Under the pieces are notes generated by a model that was not told the DNA's origin, did no database searches, and saw only the letters and a program-made list of their open reading frames with translations. This document shows, piece after piece, positions 1 to 9,500 of a stretch of DNA of 64,000 bases. Numbering within the stretch: the stretch's first letter is position 1; each line of letters starts with the position of its first letter. The stretch lies in assembly GCF_000002875.2 (NCBI RefSeq), contig NC_009403.2:678502-742501 (forward strand). The letters run 5' to 3'. The position numbers and the translations under genes are program-made. The stretch comes from Leishmania infantum JPCM5 (taxonomy: Eukaryota; Euglenozoa; Kinetoplastea; Trypanosomatida; Trypanosomatidae).

Positions 1-104
1 TCTCTCACAGCACAGTGCACCAGCCACCGTTCCCTATCCGCTGTCTTTAACCTGTCGCTTCCGGCTCATCACCTCCGCACCGTCGCCACGAACCTCTGCA
101 GCCC
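1..104 (+). promoter_or_regulatory. 5' leader of the LRR gene with candidate trans-splice acceptors
   Basis: This pyrimidine-rich stretch ends in two possible AG acceptors, one near position 9 (TCTCTCACAG) and one at about 100-101 (CCTCTGCAG) just before the ATG at 105. Trypanosomatid mRNAs receive a spliced leader at the first suitable AG after a pyrimidine tract. The site at 101 would leave almost no 5' UTR, so an acceptor further upstream, perhaps outside the window, is more likely. No conventional promoter is expected or seen. Confidence 0.35.
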
Positions 105-1994
105 ATGTTGCATCAGAATCGTCACTCAGTACCGGAGTCTCTCTTCCACGTCTCCTATGAGCCCTCCACACCCTCCTCCACCTTCGTAACCGAGGCGACG
201 ACGCCCATAGACGACGCCGTCGCCGTCACACCTGCTCAGCGTGGTGACTCGCCGTTGTCGCCCTGCGACAGCCGAGATGCTCCACGCAGCCTCGTTCCCG
301 GGGACTTGTCGATGCATCGTAGCTTCTTCTGCTACGTCTGCTGCGAACCTCTTTTTCGAGCAATGAGTGACGGTGTGTGCGATCACCATGTGCGTGAGGC
401 GTGCTGCTTAAAGATGAGCGTCAGCGGTACTGCCACCTGCCCTCTGTGCGGGTGGAATGGGCCATGGTCAACGGACGGAGCGCACAGTGAGTGCGTGCGC
501 GACGCGATCGAGGTGCGTTTGAAGGAGAATGCCATTGCCCTCCTTCGCGACGCCTACCCTGCGCTCTCGAGTGACTGCGTTGGCGATGTGGTGGGCAGCT
601 GCTTCGATCGCTCGTGTCTCACAGTGGACCTGCACCAAGCACAGCAGTATCTTGCGGCGGTGCCTCCCGATGGAGTCGGCGCTGTCTGCACGTCGCTGGG
701 TGCGCCTGATACGATCCCTAACAAGGCGGCTGTCTTCTCGCTGCGCGTCGAGGGCCCGTGGCTCACTAGCTGTGACCTTGTGAGGAGGTTCTTGAAGCTG
801 CAGGTGCTTGTCTTGTGTGACTGCGCAGACCTCGTCTCGCTTCGCGGAGTCGAATGCGCGCCACTGCTCGAACGTCTCACTGTGGAGCGCTGTGGCTTGG
901 CTGACACGTTGGGGATCGACGCGTGCCCATGTCTCACGTTCCTGCAGCTTCGCGAATGCCCTCGGCTGTCGCACTTGGGGTGGAGCCAGATACCTAATAG
1001 CCAATCAAGCCTCCAAGAATCTAGCGGGCAAGATGGTGGCTGTGCGGCACTGCGCAGTGTGAGCGTTTTTCGCTGCCCCGCCTTCCGGGGCATCGGCGTC
1101 CTCTCCGCTTCTCCGCATCTGCGAGAGTTCCGTGCGCAGTGTGCTCGCATCAGCAGCCTGGCCGCATTGCGTGAGTGCCGCCGCCTCGAGTTGCTTGATG
1201 TTGGAGGGTGTCAGCAGGTGTGCTGCATTGAAGCCCTGCGAAGTGCGAAGGCGCTAAGGTATCTTGACCTCTCCAACACGGCTGTCTCCGACATCGGCGC
1301 GCTCTCACAGTGCACGGCGCTCGAGAGGGTGAATCTGAACGGGTGCCTCCGGTTGCGCTCTCTCGATAGTCTTGAGTGCTGTACGGAGCTCAGAGAGCTG
1401 CAGGCGTCTCGAACTAGCATTGAGACGCTGATCGGTCTGCGCCTGTGCCGTGCCCTCAAGAAAGTGGATGTCAGCGGCTGCGCGGCGCTGAGGGACGCCG
1501 CGGCCCTCACGCATCTCTCCCAACTCACACATGTCGATCTTTCCTTCACGGCGGTGGATGACGTCAGCTCCCTTGCCTACTACAGCGGACTGGAGAGCGT
1601 CCGTCTGCGCGGATGTCGGCACGTGCGAGACTACTCACCACCGCACAACCTCGAGGATGCGCCGCCGCTGCGCTCTCTCGACCTCACCAACACAAGTGTC
1701 TGCAGCATCTCCGAGTGGGGTCGCTGCCCACCGAGGCTGGAGATGCTCCGCATGAACGGCTGCACGGAGCTCTCTGACATCTCAGTCCTGCAGTCTGCAA
1801 GCCGGCTGAGGGTGGTGGATTTGGACAACACCAGTGTGCGGAGCGTGTCGCCGCTGCGGTTGGCTGCGCCTGAGCTGGAGGAGCTTCACACCAATGATGT
1901 CACTTACCAGAGTGAGGTGCCTCTCTTCCAAACCACTGGAGTGCAGCGACAGCATAACGTGGTAAACGCTGGCGCGTCGAGCCGATCACTGTGA
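105..1994 (+). CDS. Zinc-finger-like leucine-rich repeat protein
   Basis: This 629-residue protein has an acidic, Ser/Thr/Pro-rich N-terminus (1-70). A Cys/His cluster follows at about 76-115 (C76-x2-C79, C92-x-H94-H95, C100-C101, C112-x2-C115), which resembles a degenerate RING or related zinc-binding fold. From about 228 to 605 there is a long series of 22-24-residue leucine-rich repeats of the LxxLDLSNTxVSDIxxL kind with many Cys residues. LRR arrays usually form a protein-binding surface; with a RING-like module this could be a ubiquitin-ligase adaptor, but the zinc ligand spacing is not canonical and no enzyme activity should be assumed. The first ATG of the open frame was chosen; the next in-frame Met is residue 70, directly before the Cys cluster, and is an alternative start. 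There is no signal peptide or membrane segment. It is the only intact plus-strand gene of ordinary composition here. Confidence 0.85.
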   Translation: MLHQNRHSVPESLFHVSYEPSTPSSTFVTEATTPIDDAVAVTPAQRGDSPLSPCDSRDAPRSLVPGDLSMHRSFFCYVCCEPLFRAMSDGVCDHHVREACCLKMSVSGTATCPLCGWNGPWSTDGAHSECVRDAIEVRLKENAIALLRDAYPALSSDCVGDVVGSCFDRSCLTVDLHQAQQYLAAVPPDGVGAVCTSLGAPDTIPNKAAVFSLRVEGPWLTSCDLVRRFLKLQVLVLCDCADLVSLRGVECAPLLERLTVERCGLADTLGIDACPCLTFLQLRECPRLSHLGWSQIPNSQSSLQESSGQDGGCAALRSVSVFRCPAFRGIGVLSASPHLREFRAQCARISSLAALRECRRLELLDVGGCQQVCCIEALRSAKALRYLDLSNTAVSDIGALSQCTALERVNLNGCLRLRSLDSLECCTELRELQASRTSIETLIGLRLCRALKKVDVSGCAALRDAAALTHLSQLTHVDLSFTAVDDVSSLAYYSGLESVRLRGCRHVRDYSPPHNLEDAPPLRSLDLTNTSVCSISEWGRCPPRLEMLRMNGCTELSDISVLQSASRLRVVDLDNTSVRSVSPLRLAAPELEELHTNDVTYQSEVPLFQTTGVQRQHNVVNAGASSRSL

Positions 1995-3596
1995 TATGCG
2001 CGACGCGAGCACATGTGTGGCTCCACACCTGGTGATGGTGAGCGGACACACGTGCGGGATTCTACGCTCTGCGCGTCGTATACTTGTTATCCTTTTAGCT
2101 TCATTCTCTTCTCTGTTTAATCTTGTGTGTGTCTTCTCTATTCTCTATTCTCTATTCTTCTGTCTTCATTCTTGTACTGCTTGATACGACTCTACCGTCT
2201 CTCCCTCCCCCCACTCCGTGACACCCCCTCCACTCAGTCACACGCTTGAGCGCATTCTGAAAACCTATTCCGCTTTCGTCGTCAGGGCGCTCCTGTGGTT
2301 CTTCCTTTGCGCTGCGTTGCGGGCCCTCCCCTCCGCCTCCCCCTCCCTCTCCCCTCCGCTGTCGCTTCCTCTGTCCTTTTCGTACCCTTTCACGCACGTT
2401 TTGCACCGCCTCGCCTCTGCGCTCTGCGCGAAGTACGCAACGTACGGCAGAAAGCAAAACCTTCGCCACACGCGCTGCCACTCACACGCTGATAGGCGGC
2501 GGTGCGGCAACGTATGACGGCCTCCTTCTTGTACCCCAAACAAACAAACACGCCCGCGGAGATGTCTTTCCACACGCCTCCCCCCCTGCCCATGCGCCAC
2601 CTCCGCGTGTGGCGACTTCACACCAATCCACGCACACGCTCTCTCAAGCTGGTGGAGAACATCATCGGGGGGGGGGGGCTCTTTTGACGTGCCACGAGCC
2701 ACACGCGCTCTCCTTCATGTAAGGGAAGCGGCGTTTTTCGGTGTTGGACGAACGCGGCCTCGCATGCCCACAGCGGGGGCTTGAATTAACCGCGAACGCT
2801 CGCTGATCTTTCTGATGAGCAGCTGAGCGGTGGGGTCTGTGCATACCACGCGCCATCGCTCGACTGTTCGCATGTGACGTGTGCTCTCAGACTGCGTGTC
2901 TTGCATGAGCGCGTATGGGTTCGGGTGCCGTGGCCGACTCTGCGCACCACCGCCCACCTTGTATGCAGTGTGCTTCTTTCCCGTACTCTACGCTGAAGGC
3001 TGATTTCTTTCTGAGATGAGACGGAGGAGAATGCACCCTTCCTGTCTTGAATACAACAGGCAGACGTACCGCACAGACATTCATCTGTGAGGGTGTGTGC
3101 CGTTCGTCCACTGAGGTAGAATGCATCGCGGCATGGGCTTCTCCGCACGCACAGACACACCGAGGCATAGAGAGAGGCAGAGGAGCACAGGAGACATGGG
3201 GTATACAAGGAAGAAGTGCTCCTGTGTACCCTTCCTCTGTTCCTCGTACATGCACGCTCCCCTACATCCTCTCTCGACATACGCATGATTCACCTTTGCT
3301 GGTTTTCAGCGCCCCGTCTTTGGCAAGTCTCGCCACTCTGAGGTTTGCCCATCGGCACGGCCTCCTTGACGTCATGCGCCACCTCACGCACTCGCGCTGC
3401 CGCTCTCTCCCTGCTTCTTGTTTCTCCTCTCCTGCCGTGCCGTGGACCCGCTTCTCGCGCTTCACTCCGTCATCTCTCTGCTTCTCTCTCACTCCCATTC
3501 AACCCCTTTCTCCTTCATCTGCTCCTCACATTTGTACGTCGGTGATGTACTCCCCTTCACCTCCCCCTCCCGCGCACGGAAGCTGCCGCACCTTTG
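1995..3596 (+). other. Spacer and 3' UTR after the LRR gene
   Basis: I see no convincing gene in these 1.6 kb. The sequence is dominated by pyrimidine tracts (2090-2180, 2195-2400, 3400-3590), one run of ten or so G residues near 2668, and short unrelated open frames. It probably holds the LRR mRNA 3' UTR, its polyadenylation site and splice signals of whatever follows. The right edge passes into the GC-rich hexamer array. Confidence 0.5.
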
Positions 3597-4668
3597 CCCG
3601 CTCCCGCACCCGCACACTGCCCGCTCCCGCACCCGCAGACCGCCCGCACCCGCAGACCGCCCGCACCCGCAGACCGCCCGCACCCGCACCCGCACACTGC
3701 CCGCGCCCGCACCCGCAGACCGTCCGCACCCGCACCCGCACACTGCCCGAGCCCGCACCCGCAGACCGTCCGCACCCGCACCCGCACACTGCCCGAGCCC
3801 GCACTCGCAGACCGCCCGCACCCGCACCCGCACACTGCCCGAGCCCGCACCCGCAGACCGTCCGCTCCCGCACCCGCACACTGCCCGCACCCGCAGACCG
3901 TCTGCCCCCGCACCCGCACACTGCCCGAGCCCGCACCCGCAGACCGCCCGCACCCGCAGACCACCCGCACCCGCACACTGCCCGAGCCCGCACCCGCAGA
4001 CCGTCCGCACCCGCACCTGCACACTACCCGAGCCCGCACCCGCAGACCGTCCGCACCCGCACCCGCACACTGCCCGAGCCCGCAACCGCACACTGCCCGA
4101 GCCCGCAACCGCACACTGCCCGAGCCCGCACCCGCAGACCGCCCGCACCCGCAGACCGCCCGCACCCGCACACTGCCCGCGCCCGCACCCGCAGACCGTC
4201 CGCACCCGCACCTGCACACTACCCGAGCCCGCACCCGCAGACCGTCCGCACCCGCACCCGCACACTGCCCGAGCCCGCAACCGCACACTGCCCGAGCCCG
4301 CAACCGCACACTGCCCGCTCCCGCACTCGCAGACCGCCCGCACCCGCACCCGCACACTGCCCGAGCCCGCACCCGCAGACCGTCCGCACCCGCACCCGCA
4401 CACTGCCCGCTCCCGCACTCGCAGACCGCCCGCACCCGCACCCGCACACTGCCCGAGCCCGCACCCGCAGACCGTCCGCACCCGCACCCGCACACTGCCC
4501 GCTCCCGCACTCGCAGACCGTCTGCCCCCGCACCCGCACACTGCCCGAGCCCGCAACCGCACACTGCCCGAGCCCGCACCCGCAGACCGTCCGCACCCGC
4601 ACCCGCACACTGCCCGCGCCCGCACCCGCAGACCGTCCGCACCCGCACCCGCACACTGCCCGAGCCCG
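3597..4668 (+). repeat. CCCGCA-type GC-rich tandem array, copy A
   Basis: About 1.07 kb built from the hexamer CCCGCA with regular variants (CACACTG, CAGACCG, CCGAGC). These combine into higher-order units of roughly 24-48 bp. All frames on both strands stay open because the array lacks stops, giving Arg/Thr/Pro- or Gly/Cys/Ala-type low-complexity translations that are not credible proteins. The minus strand reads as repeated GGGTGC, so it carries closely spaced GGG runs. The same array recurs at 22268-23102. Confidence 0.95.
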
Positions 4669-5235
4669 TATCCTCGCACTTCCTGTCAAACTCGCGTGCG
4701 TCGATAATTCGCTCATCGCTGTGCACCACCCCTCGGCGCCTGTTTGTGTGTCCGTTTCGTAGGTTGGTTTTGCTCTCTTATAGATCAGAATATCTCCATA
4801 CAAGCCGTCAGAACAACGAAGCCGCCCCCCATCACTGCCTCCCTCTACGTACACCGTTGTTGCCTTTTTTTCGTGGCTGCAGAGTAACCTGTGCATCTGC
4901 GCAGACATACTCGCCCACCGCACACAGACATCGACCGACACACGAACCGAAAGAAACGCATGTGCCGAGAAGAGCAGACAGGCGCACGTGCCTTCTGTGA
5001 GAATCTCCCACTGCTCATCTTCGGTTCCCCTCTCTTTTCCCCTGCATCGTTCTCTCCACGGGTGTACATCTGCGCGATCTCGTCGTTCCTCGAGTCGTAG
5101 TGAAGTCTCGTCTCGCCTTCGTCTTGCTCCGCATATCGTCGCCTTCCTCCTTTGGCGTTATTACTGTCCCGCTCGTCAAATAAGCTCGACATCTGTCCTC
5201 CGTGTTTGTGCGAGTGTCTTTCTCTGTCCTCACTT
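4669..5235 (+). repeat. Cassette flank, copy A
   Basis: A roughly 570-bp non-tandem segment links the GC-rich array to the 267-bp repeat. It occurs three times with only scattered differences: here, at 23103-23669, and inverted at 46811-47340. It contains a pyrimidine run ending in an AG near 4884 (CCTTTTTTTCGTGGCTGCAG) that would suit trans-splicing. No open frame in it looks protein-like. Confidence 0.85.
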
Positions 5236-5490
5236 CCTCGGTGCGTCTGGTGGTGGTTGCGCCACTTTTTCAGATTCCTGTAGCTGTCACCTCGTTTCAA
5301 ATTGTTTTCATCTTTTGCAGGTATAGATCCTTGTGTGTTTGCACGCCTTCCGTGGTTGCTGTCGTTACTGCGTCGGTTGGTTGCAGACACCTCTTTTCGT
5401 CGACTATATCTTTCTTTCTTTCGCCCTCGTCTTTTACATCTACTCCCATTCGTTCTCTCATCTCCCTATATATTTGTTTTTCCCACCCGC
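5236..5490 (+). repeat. Single 267-bp satellite unit (type B)
   Basis: One nearly complete copy of the unit that is amplified into long arrays elsewhere. It carries the type-B core TTTTCATCTTTTGCAG (AG at 5319-5320) rather than the commoner TTTTTTCGAAA core. It sits between the flank and the leader of the long coding region, so cassette 1 shows the un-amplified arrangement. Confidence 0.9.
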
Positions 5491-5687
5491 GTCTGATCGC
5501 GTCTCCGGAGGTTCCTCTCTGTGCCCTCTGTGGCTGTGTGCGCTGTTCTACTCGCCCTTTCTCGTGTCGCCGAAGCCCACGTTCTCGCCCCCTCCGCTCT
5601 CTTTGATTCCTGTTCCGGACAACAACTGCGATGACGGGAAGCAAGGAAAAGGCGGCTCCGCAGCCCCGTATTCACACAAGGAAAGAA

Positions 5688-5754
5688 ACAAGAAAACGCA
5701 CAAGAAAACGCACAAGAAAACGCACAAACACACAAGAAAACGCACAAGAAAACG
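5688..5754 (+). repeat. AAGAAAACGCAC short tandem repeat, copy 1
   Basis: Units of ACAAGAAAACGC (12 bp), sometimes lengthened by an extra ACACAC. It is the shortest of four copies (others 33712-33877, 63030-63210, and inverted 16042-16222). Length differences between the copies show it is actively variable. Confidence 0.9.
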
Positions 5755-6391
5755 GAGGCGGCAGGGAAGGCGAAGGGCAACAACGCAAAAGAAGAAAAGG
5801 CGGCGCCGCAGAGACGGGTGGGAGAAGACGGCACACGTCCACTGGGCCGTTCTGGTCATATTTCTCTGCGTGCCTTCGGTGTTTTTTTTCTCTCGTTTTT
5901 GTGTCTTCTCTTTCCTCTCTTTGTTTTCGAGCCGGTTTTCCGTGCGCCTTATTTGTCTGCCCTCTTCCTCGCCCTTTCGCATGTCGCCGAAGCCCACGCT
6001 CTCGCCCCCTCCCCACCTCCGCCGACATCCCGTCGGAACACGACGAGGACGGCAGGTAAGAAACGGCCGGCTCATCGCCGACGTTGAGATGCCGCTCCTT
6101 ACCAGCTGTGCGGTGGTTTCCCTCCTCCTCGTGTGTGTTTTGTGGAGGATGGAGGACGGAGTGGAGCTGTGCGCTGTGGGACTTGTGTCTTGTTTTGGCT
6201 GCCGCGCCTTGCGGATGGCGATGCGGTTCTCTTTGTTCTCACTGCACGCTTTCCTGGTGCTCGTGAGGGCGCACTGCCCTCTTGCCTATACACTCCTTTT
6301 CGTGGCCGGAGGACTCGTTTTGCACGCGTGCGCCCTCCTCTCTCTCTCTCTTTCTTTGGGCATGCGTGCTCTTCGCTCTTCGTGCCCCGCC

Positions 6392-6405
6392 TTTCCTTGC
6401 TGGCA
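6392..6405 (+). promoter_or_regulatory. Probable spliced-leader acceptor for the long coding region, copy 1
   Basis: CTTTCCTTGCTGGCAG ends in AG at 6404-6405 after a long pyrimidine-rich run (6290-6400). Addition of the spliced leader here would give a 94-nt 5' UTR before the ATG at 6500. The identical site is at 34517-34530 in copy 2. The inference rests on general trypanosomatid processing rules. Confidence 0.5.
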
Positions 6406-6470
6406 GGCTTCGCCGAGCACCACGCCACTCCTCCGGGAAATCAGCCGCAACGAACCACCGTCCGCGAAGA

Positions 6471-6503
6471 ATGAGCGGAACAACCCAGATTATAGCAGCA
6501 TGA
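6471..6503 (+). promoter_or_regulatory. Ten-codon upstream ORF overlapping the main start
   Basis: An ATG at 6471 opens a 10-residue frame (MSGTTQIIAA) whose TGA at 6501-6503 overlaps the main ATG at 6500-6502 as ATGA. The arrangement is the same in copy 2 (34595-34627). It would allow termination-reinitiation or damp translation of the main frame; function is inferred. Confidence 0.5.
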
Positions 6504-9500
6504 AGCCGAGCAAGCGAGCAGCAAACCTGGATAGCCGTGGGGCCACAAGTGCAGATCATTCTACAGCGTCTTCTCACACAGAGGCGGTGCCGCCGTTGAC
6601 AGTCGATACATTGACCGTTCCGCTAGTCCACGCCGAGTGCGCACCCACCACCGCACCGCTGTCGCCAGGAAACGGTCTTACACCCACACTGGCCGAGTGC
6701 GCATCTGAGGCGGCGCGCCGGCCGACCGAGGCGGCGCCGGTGTCTGCAGTGGAGGCTCTGCCTCCGACGCCTGCCGAGTGCGCATCCGACGCCGCGCCCC
6801 AAAAGATCAAGATGACGGCAAGAAAACGTCATGCGACCGCTTCCCTGCATCGTAAGCGGGAGCGTGATGGTGCGTCTGATTCAAGTTTATGGCCGCTGCA
6901 TACTCGGCGCGCTCTTGACCCGTCCGCCAACACGGCCGCGCCTCTGCTGAGCGAGGCGGCGCCGGTGTCTGCAGTGGAGGCTCTGCCTCCGACGCCTGCC
7001 GAGTGCGCATCTGAGGCGGCACCCCAGCCGAGCGAGGCGGCGCCGGTGTCTGCAGTGGAGGCTCTGCCTCCGACGCCTGCCGAGTGCGCATCTGAGGCGG
7101 CGCCCCAGCCGAGCGAGGCGGCGCCGGTGTCTGCAGTGGAGGCTCTGCCTCCGACGCCTGCCGAGTGCGCATCTGAGGCGGCACCCCAGCCGAGCGAGGC
7201 GGCGCCGGTGTCTGCAGTGGAGGCTCTGCCTCCGACGCCTGCCGAGTGCGCATCTGAGGCGGCGCCCCAGCCGAGCGAGGCGGCGCCGGTGTCTGCAGTG
7301 GAGGCTCTGCCTCCGACGCCTGCCGAGTGCGCATCTGAGGCGGCGCCCCAGCCGAGCGAGGCGGCGCCGGTGTCTGCAGTGGAGGCTCTGCCTCCGACGC
7401 CTGCCGAGTGCGCATCTGAGGCGGCGCCCCAGCCGAGCGAGGCGGCGCCGGTGTCTGCAGTGGAGGCTCTGCCTCCGACGCCTGCCGAGTGCGCATCCGA
7501 CGCCGTGCCACAGCCGAGCGAGGCGGCGCCGGTGTCTGCAGTGGAGGCTCTGCCTCCGACGCCTGCCGAGTGCGCATCTGAGGCGGCGCCACAGCCGAGC
7601 GATTCGGCGCCACAGCCGAGTATGGTGTCGCGGATGTTTGCAGGCAATGCTGCACCTCGCATGTATTTCGCCCCTCACCACCGTGAGGAGGGAGGCCCCG
7701 TTATGGCGATGCGGCCGCCTTCTGGAAGCTGCAGAGTGGACGCGTCGCGTGCGGCGGCACGGCTGGCTGCGGTGTTTGGCGGGCTGCCGACGCTGGAGGT
7801 GTCGCCGCCTTCCCGCTGTCCGAAGGTGGTCTTGCCGGCGTCGCAGCATGTGCCGCAAGCGAGCAAGGCGGCGCCGGTGTCTGCAGTGGAGGCTCTGCCT
7901 CCGACGCCTGCCGAGTGCGCATCTGAGGCGGCGCCCCAGCCGAGCGAGGCGGCGCCGGTGTCTGCAGTGGAGGCTCTGCCTCCGACGCCTGCCGAGTGCG
8001 CATCCGACGCCGTGCCACAGCCGAGCGAGGCGGCGCCGGTGTCTGCAGTGGAGGCTCTGCCTCCGACGCCTGCCGAGTGCGCATCTGAGGCGGCGCCACA
8101 GCCGAGCGAGGCGGCGCCACAGCCGAGTATGGTGTCGCGGATGTTTGCAGGCAATGCTGCACCTCGCATGTATTTCGCCCCTCACCACCGTGAGGAGGGA
8201 GGCCCCGTTATGGCGATGCGGCCGCCTTCTGGAAGCTGCAGAGTGGACGCGTCGCGTGCGGCGGCACGGCTGGCTGCGGTGTTTGGCGGGCTGCCGACGC
8301 TGGAGGTGTCGCCGCCTTCCCGCTGTCCGAAGGTGGTCTTGCCGGCGTCGCAGCATGTGCCGCAAGCGAGCAAGGCGGCGCCGGTGTCTGCAGTGGAGGC
8401 TCTGCCTCCGACGCCTGCCGAGTGCGCATCTGAGGCGGCACCCCAGCCGAGCGAGGCGGCGCCGGTGTCGCTTAGCCACACTCGCCCTCCCACGCCTGTC
8501 GAGTGCGCATCTGAGGCGGCGCCCCAGCCGAGCGAGGCGGCGCCGGTGTCTGCAGTGGAGGCTCTGCCCCCGACGCCTGCCGAGTGCGCATCTGAGGCGG
8601 CGCCACAACCGAGCGAGGCGGCGCCGGTGTCCCTTAGCCACACTCGCCCTCCGACGCCGGCCGAGTGCGCATCGGACGCCGCGGCAGACCCGAGCGATTC
8701 GGCGCCGGTGTCTGCAGTGGAGGCTCTGCCTCCGACGCCTGCCGAGTGCGCATCTGAGGCGGCACCCCAGCCGAGCGAGGCGGCGCCGGTGTCGCTTAGC
8801 CACACTCGCCCTCCCACGCCTGTCGAGTGCGCATCTGAGGCGGCGCCCCAGCCGAGCGAGGCGGCGCCGGTGTCTGCAGTGGAGGCTCTGCCCCCGACGC
8901 CTGCCGAGTGCGCATCTGAGGCGGCGCCACAACCGAGCGAGGCGGCGCCGGTGTCCCTTAGCCACACTCGCCCTCCGACGCCGGCCGAGTGCGCATCGGA
9001 TGCCGCACCCCAGCCGAGCGAGGAGGCGGCCCAACGCGATGAGACCGCGCCTCTGCGTCGTAAGCGGCCGCGCGATGATGCGTCTGATTCCAGCTTCTGG
9101 CCGCGCCGGCGGCGCTTTTCACGTCGTCTTGATAGGGAGCCGCCAACTGCTCCTCCAGTGACGTTGCCGCGGAATACTCGGCGCGCTCCTCGCGCGTCCG
9201 CCCACACTGCAGCGCCCCAGCCGAGCGAGGCGGCGCCGGTGTCTGCAGTGGAGGCTCTGCCTCCGACGCCTGCCGAGTGCGCATCTGAGGCGGCACCCCA
9301 GCCGAGCGAGGCGGCGCCGGTGTCTGCAGTGGAGGCTCTGCCTCCGACGCCTGCCGAGTGCGCATCTGAGGCGGCGCCCCAGCCGAGCGAGGCGGCGCCG
9401 GTGTCTGCAGTGGAGGCTCTGCCTCCGACGCCTGCCGAGTGCGCATCCGACGCCGTGCCACAGCCGAGCGAGGCGGCGCCGGTGTCTGCAGTGGAGGCTC

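Larger units (their letters stand above)
5491..6499 (+). repeat. Leader segment of cassette 1
   Basis: This segment links the 267-bp unit to the long coding region. It includes the A-rich AAGAAAACGCAC array (5688-5754) and pyrimidine-rich stretches near 5870-5980 and 6300-6400. It matches 33513-34623, 62831-about 63340 (truncated) and, inverted, 15163-16422. The main frame stays open far upstream, encoding Lys-rich then Leu/Phe/Ser-rich stretches. Those are better explained by base composition than by selection, although a hydrophobic N-terminal extension starting at the ATG near 6090 cannot be excluded. Confidence 0.75.

Noticed and set aside
3597..4668. Telomeric repeats
   Set aside because: The hexamer CCCGCA differs from the kinetoplastid telomere repeat CCCTAA; no TTAGGG run was seen anywhere in the window.
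3489..4762. Open frames over the CCCGCA array on both strands (Arg/Thr/Pro- or Gly/Cys/Ala/Val-rich)
   Set aside because: The hexamer contains no stop in any frame, so openness carries no information; composition is only that of the repeat.
6052..6405. Cis-spliced intron (GGCAG|GTAAGA ... GGCAG|GC)
   Set aside because: The ends fit loosely, but cis-introns are very rare in trypanosomatids, the frame is open across it, and the AG is better explained as a trans-splice acceptor.
5333..6499. In-frame 5' extension of the giant gene back into the 267-bp unit
   Set aside because: It crosses the A-rich tandem array (Lys/Thr-rich) and pyrimidine tracts (Phe/Ser/Leu-rich); a strong acceptor AG lies downstream at 6405. 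A start near 6090 remains possible but is less supported.
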